The notes beneath the pieces were generated by a model. The model saw only the letters and a program-made list of their open reading frames with translations. It made no database searches and was not told the origin of the DNA. Below are positions 51,125 through 61,208 of a DNA stretch of 64,000 bases, piece after piece. Made by a program: the position numbers and the translations under genes. Within the stretch, counting starts at the first letter, position 1, and each line of letters begins with the position of its first letter. The stretch is taken from the NCBI RefSeq assembly GCF_034479515.1, contig NZ_CP140152.1:2666001-2730000 (forward strand), written 5' to 3'. Source of the DNA: Duganella zoogloeoides (GTDB lineage Bacteria > Pseudomonadota > Gammaproteobacteria > Burkholderiales > Burkholderiaceae_D).

Positions 51125-53878
51125 CTATTGATGGAGGGTGGCGATCAATTGTTGCAGGTCGTCGGCCAGCTGGTTGGCGAGGCCGGTGATGGTGTCGGCC
51201 TGGCCGGATTTCAGTTCGTGCTCGAGCGCTTGCGCTATTGCGGCTACTGCGCCGGCGCCGACGTAAGGTGCCGTGGCTTGCAGGTCGTGGGCCAGCCGCT
51301 GTAATGGTGCGTGGTCGCCGCATGCTGCGGCGGCACGGATGATCGACGGCGCGGCTGCATATTCGCGCACAAAGCTGCAGATGCGCAGGTCCAGGCTGGC
51401 GCGCTGCCCGCCTGCGAGACGCAGGGCGCGGTCCCAGTCGAGTCCGGGCGCTTGCGGCAAAGGGACATTGGGCGCCGCACTCACGCTTGTCTCGTTCACC
51501 GGCTCCGATGAGGGACGGCGCTGCGCCCAGGCCTGCGGCGCAATCCATCTGGCCAGCGCTGCAAACAGCTGGTCCGGGTCGATCGGCTTGGTCAGATGAT
51601 CGTTCATGCCGGCGGCCAGGCTTTTAGCGCGGTCGGCGGGCAGGGCGTGCGCGGTCATGGCGATGATCGGCAGCTTGTCGTAGCGCGACAACGACCGCAG
51701 GCGGCGCGTGGCGGCCAGGCCGTCGAGTTCCGGCATCTGCACATCCATCAGCACCAGGTCGTAGTCGCCCGCCTGCACCATGCGGATCGCTTCCAGGCCG
51801 TTGCACGCGACATCGACCTGCAAGCGCGCGGCCGTCATGAAGTCGTGCGCCACTTCGCGGTTGTTGGCGTTGTCGTCCACCAGCAGGATGCGTGCGCCGG
51901 CCAGCGCTGCCGCGTCGAACCTGGGCGCCGCAGCCGCTGCCATCGTGGCCGCGCCAGCAATGCCCAAGCGTACCGTGAAGCTGAAACGGCTACCCACGCC
52001 GGGTGTGCTGCTGACCTGGATGTCGCCGTCCATCAACCGCACCAGCTGCTGGCAGATACTGAGGCCCAGGCCGGTGCCGCCGTATTTGCGGGCAATGCTG
52101 TCGTCGGCCTGGGTGAATGACTGGAACAGGCGCCGTACCTGCTCCGGGGTCATGCCGATGCCGGTGTCGGCGACGGTAAAGCGCAGCACCACGCTGTGGG
52201 CGGCACGGGCCACCAGGTCCACCGTCACAGATACTTCGCCGCGCTCGGTGAACTTGAAGGCGTTGCCCACCAGGTTGATCATCACCTGGCGCAAGCGCAG
52301 CGGATCGCCGGCCAGGCGCGTGGGCACACCGGTTTGCACCCGCGTGTTCAAGGTGGCAGTCCCCGTGGCCGCCAGCGGCACCAGTGGTTCCAGCACGTCG
52401 GCAAGGTCGAACGGCACGTGCTCGAGGCGCATCTTGCCCGCTTCGATGCGGGAAAAATCGAGGATGTCGTTGAGCACCGCCAGCAGGTGTTCGCCGGCGC
52501 CGAGGATCTTGTCGAGATAGTTGCGCAGCCTGGGGTCGGGTGCGGTCGTCAGGGCCAGCCGGCTCATGCCGATGATGGCGTTCATCGGCGTGCGGATTTC
52601 GTGGCTCACGTGGGCCAGGAATTCCGACTTGGCGCGCGTGGCTTCCTGCGCGCGCAGCATCGCCAGCTCCATGTCGCGCGTGCGCAGGCCCAGGATGCGC
52701 ATGAACAGCAGCATGTCGAAGATGTTCCCGAACTGCAGTGCGTGCATGGTCCAGAAATTGGCCGCCAGCGCACCATTGATCACCAGGCTCAATACCACCG
52801 AGGTCGAGAAGCTGACCGACCAGCCCAGCAACAGGTAGACGCCCACCGCATCGCCGCGCCGCGCGCGCAGGTAGGCGCCGGGCAGGCCGATCAGCATGGG
52901 CATGATGCCCAGCGTGCTGACGATACCCACCAGTGCGCCGACGCCGATCAGGTCGGTGGCGTAGGCCACGGCCGCCACCACGCACAGCGCGGCGCCGCCT
53001 TTCATCAGGCGGCTGAACAGCCGGTCCTGGCCGGGCCGGGCCAGCACCTGCTCGACGAACAGGTAGGCGCCGCAACTGGCGGCCAGCGCAAACAGGCCGC
53101 CGGCGTGGATGCTCATCCAGACGCTGTTCTGCCACAGGTACTGGTTGCCGAGGCCGAAAAACTCCACCGAAAACAGCGTCAGTCCGGCCACCATCAGCGC
53201 GAATTTGCCGAACAGCGGTTCGCGCAGGTTCTGCCACTGCGCCAGGCTGTAAATCAGCAGGCACACACATAATCCCAGCAATATGCCTTGCAGCATCTGC
53301 TCATCGAGCGACTCGGCGTGGAAGGCGGCAGGGCGCGACAGCCGCACCGGCAGGATCATGGCGCCGATGTTTTCCACCCGTAGCAGCAGCACGTGGCTGG
53401 CGCCCGGCGCCAGTTGCAGCTGCGCGGCCGGCACCCGCGTGCGCGGCCCGTGTTCGGCCACCGGCTGCAAGTTGCCGGTGACGATGTGGCGTTCGATGTT
53501 GCCATTGGTGGCCACGTACACGTCCACCCGGTTGACCACCGCGTAGTCGATGCTGAGCACCCAGTGACCGCTGCTGTAGGCCGGCACCGCGACCGGGATG
53601 CGCAGCCAGACCACGTCCTTGTGCACGCCAAGCGTGGCCTGCGCGGACGCGGGCGCGGCAAAGCGGCGTGTCTGCGCCAGGGCCTGTTCCGGCGTGATGG
53701 CGCCGCCCGGGTCGGTCATCACCGTCACCGCCGGCCAGGCGTCGATGACGTCGCGGCCCGAATCGAGTTGCAGCGGTGTTTGCGCCAGCGCCAGTACCGG
53801 CATCCAGAGCAGCATCGCCAACCACGCCAGCAGCCTGCGCCAGGCGGGCAGGGAGAATGAGAGTGTTGGCGTGGACAT
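51125..53878 (-). CDS. 7TMR-DISM hybrid histidine kinase with receiver and Hpt
   Basis: Sensor kinase of 917 residues. A signal peptide (ends ALAQ) is followed by a periplasmic 7TMR-DISMED2-type domain ([23 protein letters not shown] is part of it), then seven hydrophobic helices at about 190-400. HisKA contains [15 protein letters not shown], HATPase contains [11 protein letters not shown] and GTGLGLSI, the receiver contains [13 protein letters not shown], and the C-terminal Hpt domain contains [14 protein letters not shown]. The DISMED2 fold resembles carbohydrate-binding modules, so a sugar ligand is plausible. It starts seven bases after the TonB receptor stop, so both are one operon. Confidence 0.93.
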   Translation of the reverse strand: MSTPTLSFSLPAWRRLLAWLAMLLWMPVLALAQTPLQLDSGRDVIDAWPAVTVMTDPGGAITPEQALAQTRRFAAPASAQATLGVHKDVVWLRIPVAVPAYSSGHWVLSIDYAVVNRVDVYVATNGNIERHIVTGNLQPVAEHGPRTRVPAAQLQLAPGASHVLLLRVENIGAMILPVRLSRPAAFHAESLDEQMLQGILLGLCVCLLIYSLAQWQNLREPLFGKFALMVAGLTLFSVEFFGLGNQYLWQNSVWMSIHAGGLFALAASCGAYLFVEQVLARPGQDRLFSRLMKGGAALCVVAAVAYATDLIGVGALVGIVSTLGIMPMLIGLPGAYLRARRGDAVGVYLLLGWSVSFSTSVVLSLVINGALAANFWTMHALQFGNIFDMLLFMRILGLRTRDMELAMLRAQEATRAKSEFLAHVSHEIRTPMNAIIGMSRLALTTAPDPRLRNYLDKILGAGEHLLAVLNDILDFSRIEAGKMRLEHVPFDLADVLEPLVPLAATGTATLNTRVQTGVPTRLAGDPLRLRQVMINLVGNAFKFTERGEVSVTVDLVARAAHSVVLRFTVADTGIGMTPEQVRRLFQSFTQADDSIARKYGGTGLGLSICQQLVRLMDGDIQVSSTPGVGSRFSFTVRLGIAGAATMAAAAAPRFDAAALAGARILLVDDNANNREVAHDFMTAARLQVDVACNGLEAIRMVQAGDYDLVLMDVQMPELDGLAATRRLRSLSRYDKLPIIAMTAHALPADRAKSLAAGMNDHLTKPIDPDQLFAALARWIAPQAWAQRRPSSEPVNETSVSAAPNVPLPQAPGLDWDRALRLAGGQRASLDLRICSFVREYAAAPSIIRAAAACGDHAPLQRLAHDLQATAPYVGAGAVAAIAQALEHELKSGQADTITGLANQLADDLQQLIATLHQ

Positions 53879-53885
53879 TGCGGGG

Positions 53886-56132
53886 TCAGTAACGGTAATC
53901 GACGCGCAGATCGAACGTGCGCGGATCGCTCGGCACCGCCATGCCGAAACTGTCGATGCTGATCGGGCGGACCTTGTTCTCGAGGTTTTTCACCCGGGCC
54001 AGCACGCTCCAGGCGCCACCGGCCACGGTGTAGCGCAGCGAGGCGCCGGTCTCGGTGCGTGCCGGCACCCGGTAGCGCAGCAGTTGCGACGCCACGGCAA
54101 TCTCGTAATCGGCGCTGCGCCGGGTATCGAGGCCCGCCGCCAGCACGCCGTCGGCCACGCGCATGCTGCGTTCGTAGCCGAGCGACACGGTATGCGCCGG
54201 GGCCCGATCGAGCTTGTTGCCGTTCCACGAATGGACACCGTCCGGCGAGTAGCGCACGTAGTGGGCGTCCAGCAGCGACAGCGCGTACACCAGCTGGTCC
54301 TGCGCGGTCAGCTTGAACTGGCCCTCGAGTTCCAGTCCCTTGACGCTGGCCTCGCCGGCATTGTTGGTGATGAAGCGGGGCGCACCGGCCACAATGGCTA
54401 CACCCGAGAGCTGCAAATTGGTGTAGTCATAGCTGAACACGGAGACATTGAGCGCGCCGCGCTGGTCGAGGAAGCGGGTCTTGACGCCGGCTTCGTAGGC
54501 GCGCAGTTGCTCCGGCTGGTACACCAGCGTGGTGCGTGGCACGGCCAGCGCCGGGTTGCAGGTGAGTCCCAGCGCCTGTGCGCCCGCCATGCAGCCGTCA
54601 TTGAAACCGCCGGCCTTGTAGCCGGTGGCGATCGACGCATACACCATGGTCGATGGCGTGACATCGAAGTCCGCGCCCAGGCGCCAGGTGGCCTGGTTGG
54701 TGGCCAGGTCGGCAGCGTTGAGCAGTTGCAGGTCGGTGGCAGGGTTGAACACGCTGGCCTGCTGGAAGCTGGTGGCGCCATAGCGCGATTTTTTATCCAT
54801 GGTGCGGCGCGCGCCAGCCGTCAGGCGCAGGTCGCCGCGCACCTGGTAAGTGGCCTGGCCGAACAGCGCCTTGCTGGCCGAGCGCGTGGGGCCGTGCGGG
54901 AAAGCGTAATACGGCGTCAGGCCGGCCGCTTCCAGGTCGCGGAACGCGTACGATTGCGACGACCGTTCGCGGAAGTAGTACACGCCGGCCTGTCCCGTCA
55001 GCGGCCCGGCGGCCTTGCTGGCCAGGCGCACTTCGTGCGAGTCTTGCCGGTACCAGCCGTCGAAGTCCTGGTGCACGCCCAGCGCCACGCCGGGCGCCAC
55101 GCGGTAGTAGGAGTTGGTCAACTGCTGCTGGTCGTAGTCGCGGTGCGAACCGAGGTAGTACAAGGTGGCCGCGCCCAGGTCCCATTGCAGGTCGGCGCCG
55201 AGGCTGGACGTCGTCTTGTGGCTGTAGCCCTGCGATGGTGTCGAATTGGGCGAGATGAAGCGGTTGGTGAGCAGGTTGCGCGTGCTGCCGCCTTGCCAGA
55301 CCGGTGCGCCGGCGGATACGCCCGAATAGAAATTGGTGTCGGGGACGAAGCTGTCGTTGTTGTCGTCCACCCGGCTGTGGTCGGCGCGCAGCAGCAGGGT
55401 GGCGTCGCGGTGCAGCCTGATTTTGGCAGACAGGCGCGCGGACACGTCGTCGCGGTCCAGTCCCAGCGCGTACGGCGTATGCTGGCCGTTGCGCAGGTAG
55501 CTGTCGTGGCGGTGCGCCACCACGGCCGCGCGCAGCGCCAGCGCGTCGTTGACCGGCACGTTGAGCATGGCGCCGGCCTCGCGGCTGCGATAGTTGCCGA
55601 TGCCGGCATGGGCATCGAAGGCGAAGGTATCGACCGGCGTCCTGGAGATGACATTGACGGCGCCGGCGGTCGTATTGCGGCCGTACAGCGTGCCTTGCGG
55701 TCCGCGCAGTACTTCCACCCGTTCCAGGTCGTAGAACGACAGATTCTGGATTTGCGGCCGGGCGATATAGACGCCATCGACCATGAAGGCGGCGGACGGA
55801 TCGCCCTTGCCGGTGGTATCGGCACTGGACACGCCGCGCATGGTGATGCGCAGGCCGTCGGTGGCATTGTCGAATTCCACGTTGGGGATGGCGGCGCCGA
55901 TGTCGCCGGGGTTTTCGAGACCGCGTTCGACCAGTTGCCGTTCTCCCAGCACCGTCATCGACACCGGCGTCTTCGATTCCAGCGCAGGCGTGCGCTGGGC
56001 GGTGACCACGACCTCAGGCAGGGCTGCGCCCGCTTGATCCTGGGCGGCGGCGGGCGCGCCGGCCAGCAGGATCAGCGGCGACAAGGTCAATGCCAGTGTG
56101 GCGGCGTGGTCGGGAACGCAAGATTTCAACAT
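53886..56132 (-). CDS. TonB-dependent receptor (second)
   Basis: Outer-membrane active transporter of 748 residues from the ATG at 56132 (MLKSCVPDH); a TTG-initiated frame to 56153 is possible. The signal peptide ends at PAAAQ. A TonB box lies in [10 protein letters not shown], and the plug has [29 protein letters not shown] and [21 protein letters not shown]. The barrel closes with LRVDYRY. There is no STN domain, so it does not signal through FecR. Its operon partner is a 7TMR-DISM kinase. It resembles the large Caulobacter/Sphingomonas-type receptors for plant or glycan compounds. Confidence 0.92.
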   Translation of the reverse strand: MLKSCVPDHAATLALTLSPLILLAGAPAAAQDQAGAALPEVVVTAQRTPALESKTPVSMTVLGERQLVERGLENPGDIGAAIPNVEFDNATDGLRITMRGVSSADTTGKGDPSAAFMVDGVYIARPQIQNLSFYDLERVEVLRGPQGTLYGRNTTAGAVNVISRTPVDTFAFDAHAGIGNYRSREAGAMLNVPVNDALALRAAVVAHRHDSYLRNGQHTPYALGLDRDDVSARLSAKIRLHRDATLLLRADHSRVDDNNDSFVPDTNFYSGVSAGAPVWQGGSTRNLLTNRFISPNSTPSQGYSHKTTSSLGADLQWDLGAATLYYLGSHRDYDQQQLTNSYYRVAPGVALGVHQDFDGWYRQDSHEVRLASKAAGPLTGQAGVYYFRERSSQSYAFRDLEAAGLTPYYAFPHGPTRSASKALFGQATYQVRGDLRLTAGARRTMDKKSRYGATSFQQASVFNPATDLQLLNAADLATNQATWRLGADFDVTPSTMVYASIATGYKAGGFNDGCMAGAQALGLTCNPALAVPRTTLVYQPEQLRAYEAGVKTRFLDQRGALNVSVFSYDYTNLQLSGVAIVAGAPRFITNNAGEASVKGLELEGQFKLTAQDQLVYALSLLDAHYVRYSPDGVHSWNGNKLDRAPAHTVSLGYERSMRVADGVLAAGLDTRRSADYEIAVASQLLRYRVPARTETGASLRYTVAGGAWSVLARVKNLENKVRPISIDSFGMAVPSDPRTFDLRVDYRY

Positions 56133-56247
56133 GAAAGCAGTAGGAAAAGCCAAACCTCGCAGTCTATCAGCTTGGCTTCACATTTAGTAGCTGCTAGAAC
56201 AACATAATTTCCTGATTGCTATTTTTACATACCAAGGTGTCATGACT

Positions 56248-56757
56248 TCAGCCCAGCACACCCGGGTTCCGTTGCCAGATGCTGTAGCACAGCGCCCCGG
56301 CGAAGGTGACCCAGGCTATGTAGGGCAGCAACAACAGTCCGGCCACGCGGTCGCGCCGGCCGAAGGCGACGATGGTGGCGGCAATCGCCAGCCACAGCAC
56401 GATGATCTCGGCAAACGCCAGCGGGCCGTTGTGCCAGGCAAAGAACAGCCAGCTCCACAACGCGTTGAGCGCCAGCTGCGCCACGTACAAGGTCAGCTCG
56501 GGCCGCACGCTGCGCTCGGACGCGGTACGGTAAACGCGCCAGGCGGCGACCGCCATCAGGGCGTACAGCGCCGTCCACGCCGGCCCGAACAGCCAGGCCG
56601 GTGGCGCCCACGCGGGGCGGTCGAGCTGCTGATAGAACGCGCCGGCCTGCGACGTGGCAAACGCGCCGATGGCGGCAAACACAAAGGTGAACACCACCCA
56701 GCCGGCCAGCGCCGGCAGTTGCAGTGGTCGTGAAGGGGGAAGGGTATGCGTGGTCAT
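56248..56757 (-). CDS. tspO: TspO/MBR family protein
   Basis: Five-helix membrane protein of 169 residues that binds porphyrins and related ligands. The ATG at 56757 has GGAG eight bases upstream and is preferred over a start at 56796. Hallmarks are PAWAPPAWLFGPAWTALY, NALWSWLFFAWHN and LLPYIAWVTFAGALCY with the terminal IWQRN. It is a single gene; the 94 bases between its end and the receptor gene start show nothing notable. Confidence 0.93.
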   Translation of the reverse strand: MTTHTLPPSRPLQLPALAGWVVFTFVFAAIGAFATSQAGAFYQQLDRPAWAPPAWLFGPAWTALYALMAVAAWRVYRTASERSVRPELTLYVAQLALNALWSWLFFAWHNGPLAFAEIIVLWLAIAATIVAFGRRDRVAGLLLLPYIAWVTFAGALCYSIWQRNPGVLG

Positions 56758-56986
56758 GGCAGGTGCTCCGTGATGGTAAGCCAGATGGTGAGCCAAGGGC
56801 GGCCCACACTCCGTTCGCCAGCATACATATGGCCGCAGGTCAGACGCAAGTTAGGAGTCTTCCGACACCAGCTTGCGACGAGTGCCGATAGGCGCGCGCG
56901 CCCAGGCTCCGCATAATCAACCGGCCGGGTGGCGTGCCGGCTCGCGGGCACGCTCACCAGGCACACTCAACTACAAGGGGAAAAAG

Positions 56987-57256
56987 ATGAATCTGATACT
57001 GTGGATAGTCATAGGCGGCATCCTGGGCTGGCTGGCCAGCCTGGTCATGAAAACCGACGCCCAGCAAGGCCTGCTGCTCAACGTGGTGGTCGGCATCGTC
57101 GGCGCGCTGCTGAGCGGCTGGCTGCTGGCGCCCGTGCTGGGCACCGGCACCATCAACTCCGACGACTTCAGCCTGGCCTCGCTCGGTGTGTCGTTCCTCG
57201 GCGCGCTGATCCTGCTGGCCATTGTCAACCTGTTCCGCCGCGGCCGGGTGCGATGA
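56987..57256 (+). CDS. GlsB/YeaQ/YmgE family membrane protein
   Basis: Small membrane protein of 89 residues with three hydrophobic helices rich in Gly (ILWIVIGGILGWLASLVM, VVVGIVGALLSGWLLAPVL, LGVSFLGALILLAIVNLF) and a basic tail RRGRVR. Members are often stress-induced transglycosylase-associated proteins; their activity is not established. AAGGGG is positioned before the ATG at 56987; the longer frame to 56873 has no such site. The 3' end converges on the AAA+ operon, with 10 bases between stops and no terminator. Confidence 0.88.
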   Translation: MNLILWIVIGGILGWLASLVMKTDAQQGLLLNVVVGIVGALLSGWLLAPVLGTGTINSDDFSLASLGVSFLGALILLAIVNLFRRGRVR

Positions 57257-57266
57257 CCGTGGACAA

Positions 57267-58493
57267 TCAGGCGAACTTGGTTTTCTTGAGGTATTTCTCG
57301 ACGTCGCGGTAGCTGTCGTCGCTGCCGGCATAGCGCACCAGGTTGCGCGCGGTTTTCAGCCATTCGATCGTGGACGGCTGCATCTGCTCCAGGGCGTATT
57401 CCATGTCCTTCGGGCCGATCGGCCGTTCCGGCGCCCCGGACAGGATGTCGTGCAGCGTGCTTTCCTTGGCCAGGTCCACCAGGCCGTCGATGTCGGCGCC
57501 CGAGTAGTGGGGCGTGGCCGTGACCAGCGCGTCCACGTCGATGTCCTGCACCGGGATGTCGCGCAACTTCAGTTCGATGATGTGCTTGCGCGCTTCGGCA
57601 TCCGGCGGCGGCACGAACAGCTGGCGCGCAAAGCGGCCCGTGCGTTTCATGGCCTGGTCCACGTCCCACGGCATATTGGTGGCGGCCAGGAACAGCACGT
57701 CGCGGTTGTCGCGTTCGAAGCCGTCGAGCTGCGACAGGAATTCGTTGACGATGGTGCGGCTGTTTTCGCTGTGCGCCTTGCTGCGCGAGAAGGCCAGTGC
57801 ATCGAGTTCGTCGAAGAACAGCACGCACGGCTTTTGCGCGCGCGCTTTTTCGAACAACTGCGCCAGCGCGCGTTCGCTTTCGCCGTGCCACATGCTGAGC
57901 ACTTCGCTGATGCCCACCGACACGAACGAGGCATTGCACTCGTTGGCGATGGCGCGTGCGATCATGGTCTTGCCGCAGCCTGGCGGGCCGTACAGCAGTA
58001 TGCCGCCGCCACCGCTTTTTTTAAATTTGGCGAACAGGCCCGGGCGCAGGAATGGTTCGATGATGTGCAGGCGCAGCGTTTTCTTGAGGTCTTCCATGCC
58101 GCCCACGTCGGCAAAGCGCACCTGGTCCGGCGCCTGCGGTTTCAGGGGCACCACCTTGGCGCCGCCACCTACCACTGACAGCACCGGGCCGGTCGCCGGC
58201 CGTGCCTTTTGCTGCAATTGTTCCAGCGCGTCGTACGGGGCGAAGTCCGGGAGCTGGCGCGCCGCCGTGTACGCTTCCAGCGCTTCCGGCGTGCGTTCCA
58301 GGGCCAGCAATGCCAGCGCCTTGCCGGTCAGGCTGGCAGCGTCCGGTCGCTGGCGCGCCACCAGTTCGAACTGGGTTAAAGCAGCCGGCGCGTCTTGCGC
58401 GTCCAGCAGCAGGCGGGCGTAGCCGAGGCGCGAGTCGATATTGAACGGGTCGCTCACCAGCGCCGCTTCGTAGGCTTCTCGTGTCATGGTCAT
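57267..58493 (-). CDS. TPR-AAA+ ATPase (CDC48/FtsH-like ATPase domain)
   Basis: Cytoplasmic ATPase of 408 residues from the ATG at 58493 (an ATG at 58487 is also possible). Residues 5-95 are TPR-like (AYEAALVSDPFNIDSRLGYA, ALLALERTPEALEAYTAARQ). A linker leads to the AAA+ domain at about 125-330: VRFADVGGMEDLKKTL, Walker A GPPGCGKT 169-176, MWHGESERALAQLF, Walker B VLFFDELD with Asp228 and Glu229, and the arginine-finger segment TNMPWDVDQAMKRTGRFAR. No protease domain is present, so it would remodel proteins rather than cut them. It starts five bases after the TPR-membrane gene; see the operon at 57267-59850. Confidence 0.88.
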   Translation of the reverse strand: MTMTREAYEAALVSDPFNIDSRLGYARLLLDAQDAPAALTQFELVARQRPDAASLTGKALALLALERTPEALEAYTAARQLPDFAPYDALEQLQQKARPATGPVLSVVGGGAKVVPLKPQAPDQVRFADVGGMEDLKKTLRLHIIEPFLRPGLFAKFKKSGGGGILLYGPPGCGKTMIARAIANECNASFVSVGISEVLSMWHGESERALAQLFEKARAQKPCVLFFDELDALAFSRSKAHSENSRTIVNEFLSQLDGFERDNRDVLFLAATNMPWDVDQAMKRTGRFARQLFVPPPDAEARKHIIELKLRDIPVQDIDVDALVTATPHYSGADIDGLVDLAKESTLHDILSGAPERPIGPKDMEYALEQMQPSTIEWLKTARNLVRYAGSDDSYRDVEKYLKKTKFA

Positions 58494-58498
58494 GGCGG

Positions 58499-59392
58499 TC
58501 AGAGTCCTGCGCGGCGTTTGAGCCAGCGCGTCAAGAGTGATGGATAGATCCAGGAATAGGCGCAATAGCCGAGCAAGGTCCAGGTGGCGGCGCTGGCAAA
58601 CAGCGGCGCCTGGTTGCGTACCAGGTTCAGGCCCAGCAGGGTGAGCACGTACAACGCCCCCGAGGCTGCCCAACCCCAGCGGTTGAGCGGCCAAAGCGGC
58701 AACATGCTCCAGTGGCTCAGCGCATCGAGCTGCACCACCAGTTCCAGTACCTCGCGCGAATTCGGATACAGCTTGAGCAGCTCCACCGCGATGCGCTTGG
58801 CGGCCTTGTAGCGGCCCCGGCTGAGCAAGTGCGTGATCAGCATGCGGGCCGTGTTTTCGCTTTCCGGGTGGCCTTGCAGCAGCCGCGCCAGGCCGGCCTG
58901 CTCGGCGCCCTTGCGGCCGTCGATGATGTCGCCGATCAGGCACGTGGTCAGGGCCAGCTCGTTGTTCGGGTCGAGCCGGAAGGCTTCGCGCGCCAGCGCC
59001 TGGGCTTTTTCGATGTGCAGGGTGCGGTACATCAGCAGCGCATAGCGCGCGTACTGGAAACCCGCTTCCGGGTATTCGCGGATCAGCTCGATCAGCAGCA
59101 GTTCCGCTTGCGGCAGGTCGCCCTGGTCCTGCAGCACGTTGACCATCAGCGATCGGGCGCCGTAGTCCTCGGGATCGTGGGCCAGGATCTGTTGCAGCGT
59201 GTGGCGAGCTTCGTCGCGGGCGCCGGTGTCGTAATCGACGCGAGCAGCGGCAAACAGCAGCGTGCTGTCGTTCGGGTAGTGCGCCAGCGCTTCGCCGATC
59301 AGCACCCGTGCATGGGCGTAGCGGTTGCGTTCGAGCAGGCCGTCGATTTGCAGCGCGTAGTCGCGCGCGGAAAGCAGGGCGTTTTCGCTCAT
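58499..59392 (-). CDS. TPR protein with C-terminal membrane helices
   Basis: Protein of 297 residues. Residues 1-210 are TPR repeats (YAHARVLIGEALAHYPNDSTLLFAAARVDY split over two units, AELLLIELIREYPEAGFQYARYAL, YKAAKRIAVELLKLYPNSREVL). Two membrane helices at about 240-285 (LYVLTLLGLNLV and AATWTLLGYCAYSWIY) anchor it with the TPR part presumably in the cytoplasm. AAGGGA precedes the ATG. It overlaps the upstream membrane gene by four bases and is followed after five bases by the AAA+ gene, which also has a TPR part. Confidence 0.85.
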   Translation of the reverse strand: MSENALLSARDYALQIDGLLERNRYAHARVLIGEALAHYPNDSTLLFAAARVDYDTGARDEARHTLQQILAHDPEDYGARSLMVNVLQDQGDLPQAELLLIELIREYPEAGFQYARYALLMYRTLHIEKAQALAREAFRLDPNNELALTTCLIGDIIDGRKGAEQAGLARLLQGHPESENTARMLITHLLSRGRYKAAKRIAVELLKLYPNSREVLELVVQLDALSHWSMLPLWPLNRWGWAASGALYVLTLLGLNLVRNQAPLFASAATWTLLGYCAYSWIYPSLLTRWLKRRAGL

Positions 59393-59850
59393 GACGCTAT
59401 TCCCTTGATCACGTCAAACAGGCGGAAGAAGCTGACATAACCGATAACGATACAGATAATGGCCGGGATCCACGGCGACGGCGGCTTGTCGTGGAAGAAG
59501 GCGGCCGAGCGGTGCTGCTTCTGGTGCAGGCCATAGAACACGCCGCAGATCGCCAGCGACAGCACGGTGCGCAGTGCACGGAAAGTGTCGTTGCCCAGCA
59601 GCTCGACCAGGCCGGCAAACAGCATCGGCTGGAACAGCAGCGCGTACACCAGGCTGACAACCGCGCCGGCGCCCAGCACGATCACCGGAATATCGCCGGT
59701 GCGGCGCAGGCGCCAGGAATTCAGACTGCTATACAGCAGGATGGACACCGGGCCGCCCAGGAAGGCAACCAGGAAACTCGACTGGACGGAGTACAGCGTG
59801 ACCGGCCGCGTAGTGGCCGACAGCGAGGGGGTAAGCAGATGTTCGCGCAT
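59389..59850 (-). CDS. Four-helix membrane protein, unknown
   Basis: Protein of 153 residues with four hydrophobic segments (YSVQSSFLVAFLGGPVSILLY, VIVLGAGAVVSLVYALLF, LRTVLSLAICGVFYGL, WIPAIICIVIGYVSFF). The ATG at 59850 is preceded by CCTCCCC on the coding strand, not a usable ribosome site; a TTG-initiated frame extends to 59886. It is the first gene of a three-gene operon with TPR and AAA+ genes. I do not recognise the family. The pattern helix-turn-helix with basic SLNSWRLRRTGD between helices suggests a simple inner-membrane platform. Confidence 0.75.
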   Translation of the reverse strand: MREHLLTPSLSATTRPVTLYSVQSSFLVAFLGGPVSILLYSSLNSWRLRRTGDIPVIVLGAGAVVSLVYALLFQPMLFAGLVELLGNDTFRALRTVLSLAICGVFYGLHQKQHRSAAFFHDKPPSPWIPAIICIVIGYVSFFRLFDVIKGIAS

Positions 59851-59987
59851 GGGGAGGTTGTGGTCGGCAAGGCCGCATGGTAGCAACTCGCGCCGATCCG
59901 GGCAATTAATTTGTTGCTCCTATGGTAGTCTTACGTCTGCGCGCACTGGCGCGGGCATATTCAATAGTGATTGCGGGGATGGCAGGC

Positions 59988-61208
59988 ATGGTAAGTATTG
60001 TTCGGGCGGCGATGGTGGTGGCGATGTCCATTTCAATGATGTTGACGGTACCGCAGGCAGCGGCGGCCGAAGCGCCTCCCAAGGGCTCGCTGGTAATCGC
60101 CGGCGGCGCCGTGCGCGGTGACAATACCGTGATCTGGCAGCGCGTGGTGCAACTGGCCGGCGGCGCCGGCGCCCGCATCGCGGTGCTGCCCAGCGCAGCC
60201 GGCAACCCGGTCCGTTCCGGGGCCTACGCGGCCGCAGGGCTGAACAAGCAAGGCGCCAACGCCTTCGTGGTGCCACTGGCCGTGCGCATGAAAGACCGCG
60301 ATTACCGCCGTGACGCCGACGACGACACCATTGCGCAATCGATCCGCGACGCGGGCGGCGTGTATTTTTCAGGCGGCGACCAGGCCCTGATCACGCAGGC
60401 GCTGGTGCGCCCCGACGGCAGCCGCACCAAGGTGCTCGAAGCGATCTGGGATGTTTATCGGCGCGGTGGCGTAATCTTCGGCACCAGCGCCGGCGCCGCC
60501 ATCATGAGCACCACCATGTATTACGAGGCGAAAACCGTGTTCGGCACCCTGAGCGAAGGCGTCAATGGCCGCGAGCTGGCCCTGGGCCTCGGTTTCGTGG
60601 GTGACGACATCTTTATCGACCAGCACCTTTTAGCGCGCGGACGCTTTGCGCGCATGCTGCCGGCCATGCTCAAGAAAGGCTACAAACTTGGCATCGGTAT
60701 CGACGAGAATTCGGCCGTGGTGATCAATGCCCAGCGCGAAGTGGAAGTGCTGGGCTACCAGGGCGCGCTGGTGGTGGACCTCACCCGTGCCACCGTCAAC
60801 AGCGACGTCGAGCAGTTCAACCTGCAGAATGCGCGCCTGAGCTATCTCGACCGCGGCGACAAGTACGACCTTAAATTGCACAAGTACACACCGTCCGAAG
60901 ACAAGGTCGAAGGCAAGGTCGATCCGGCCAATCCGTATTACTCCGACCCCGTGTTCTCGGCCGACGTGCTGGGCCATAACACCATCCTGATCATGATGTC
61001 CAAGCTGGTGGACAGCTCGCAGACAGAGGCAATCGGCATCGCTACCGCAGGCCCGGGCGAGCCGCACCAGGAACTGGGCTTCGAGTTCAAGCTCACTCGT
61101 GATGCCGCCACCACCGGCTATTCCTCGGCCGCATCGGAAGCGTACACGGTCCTCAATATGCGGCTCGACGTGCGGCCGCTGAAAATCACCCGGCCCTGGT
61201 ACCAATGA
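59988..61208 (+). CDS. Exported cyanophycinase (peptidase S51)
   Basis: Hydrolyses cyanophycin, a storage polymer of Asp and Arg, to dipeptides. The S51 nucleophile motif GTSAGAAIMS is present, with DDIFIDQHLLARGRFARML and GIGIDENSAVVI, all typical. A signal peptide (VRAAMVVAMSISMMLTVPQAAAA) indicates export, as in the CphE-type extracellular enzymes of heterotrophic bacteria. I use the ATG at 59988 (406 residues); ATGs at 59979 and 59922 are alternatives. It is divergent from the membrane/TPR/AAA+ operon and overlaps the following VOC gene by four bases. No cyanophycin synthetase is in the window. Confidence 0.87.
   Translation: MVSIVRAAMVVAMSISMMLTVPQAAAAEAPPKGSLVIAGGAVRGDNTVIWQRVVQLAGGAGARIAVLPSAAGNPVRSGAYAAAGLNKQGANAFVVPLAVRMKDRDYRRDADDDTIAQSIRDAGGVYFSGGDQALITQALVRPDGSRTKVLEAIWDVYRRGGVIFGTSAGAAIMSTTMYYEAKTVFGTLSEGVNGRELALGLGFVGDDIFIDQHLLARGRFARMLPAMLKKGYKLGIGIDENSAVVINAQREVEVLGYQGALVVDLTRATVNSDVEQFNLQNARLSYLDRGDKYDLKLHKYTPSEDKVEGKVDPANPYYSDPVFSADVLGHNTILIMMSKLVDSSQTEAIGIATAGPGEPHQELGFEFKLTRDAATTGYSSAASEAYTVLNMRLDVRPLKITRPWYQ

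Noticed and set aside
53598..56207. 869-codon plus-strand frame opposite the second TonB receptor
   Set aside because: Shadow frame rich in Arg/Val/Gly; the minus strand has plug and barrel motifs.
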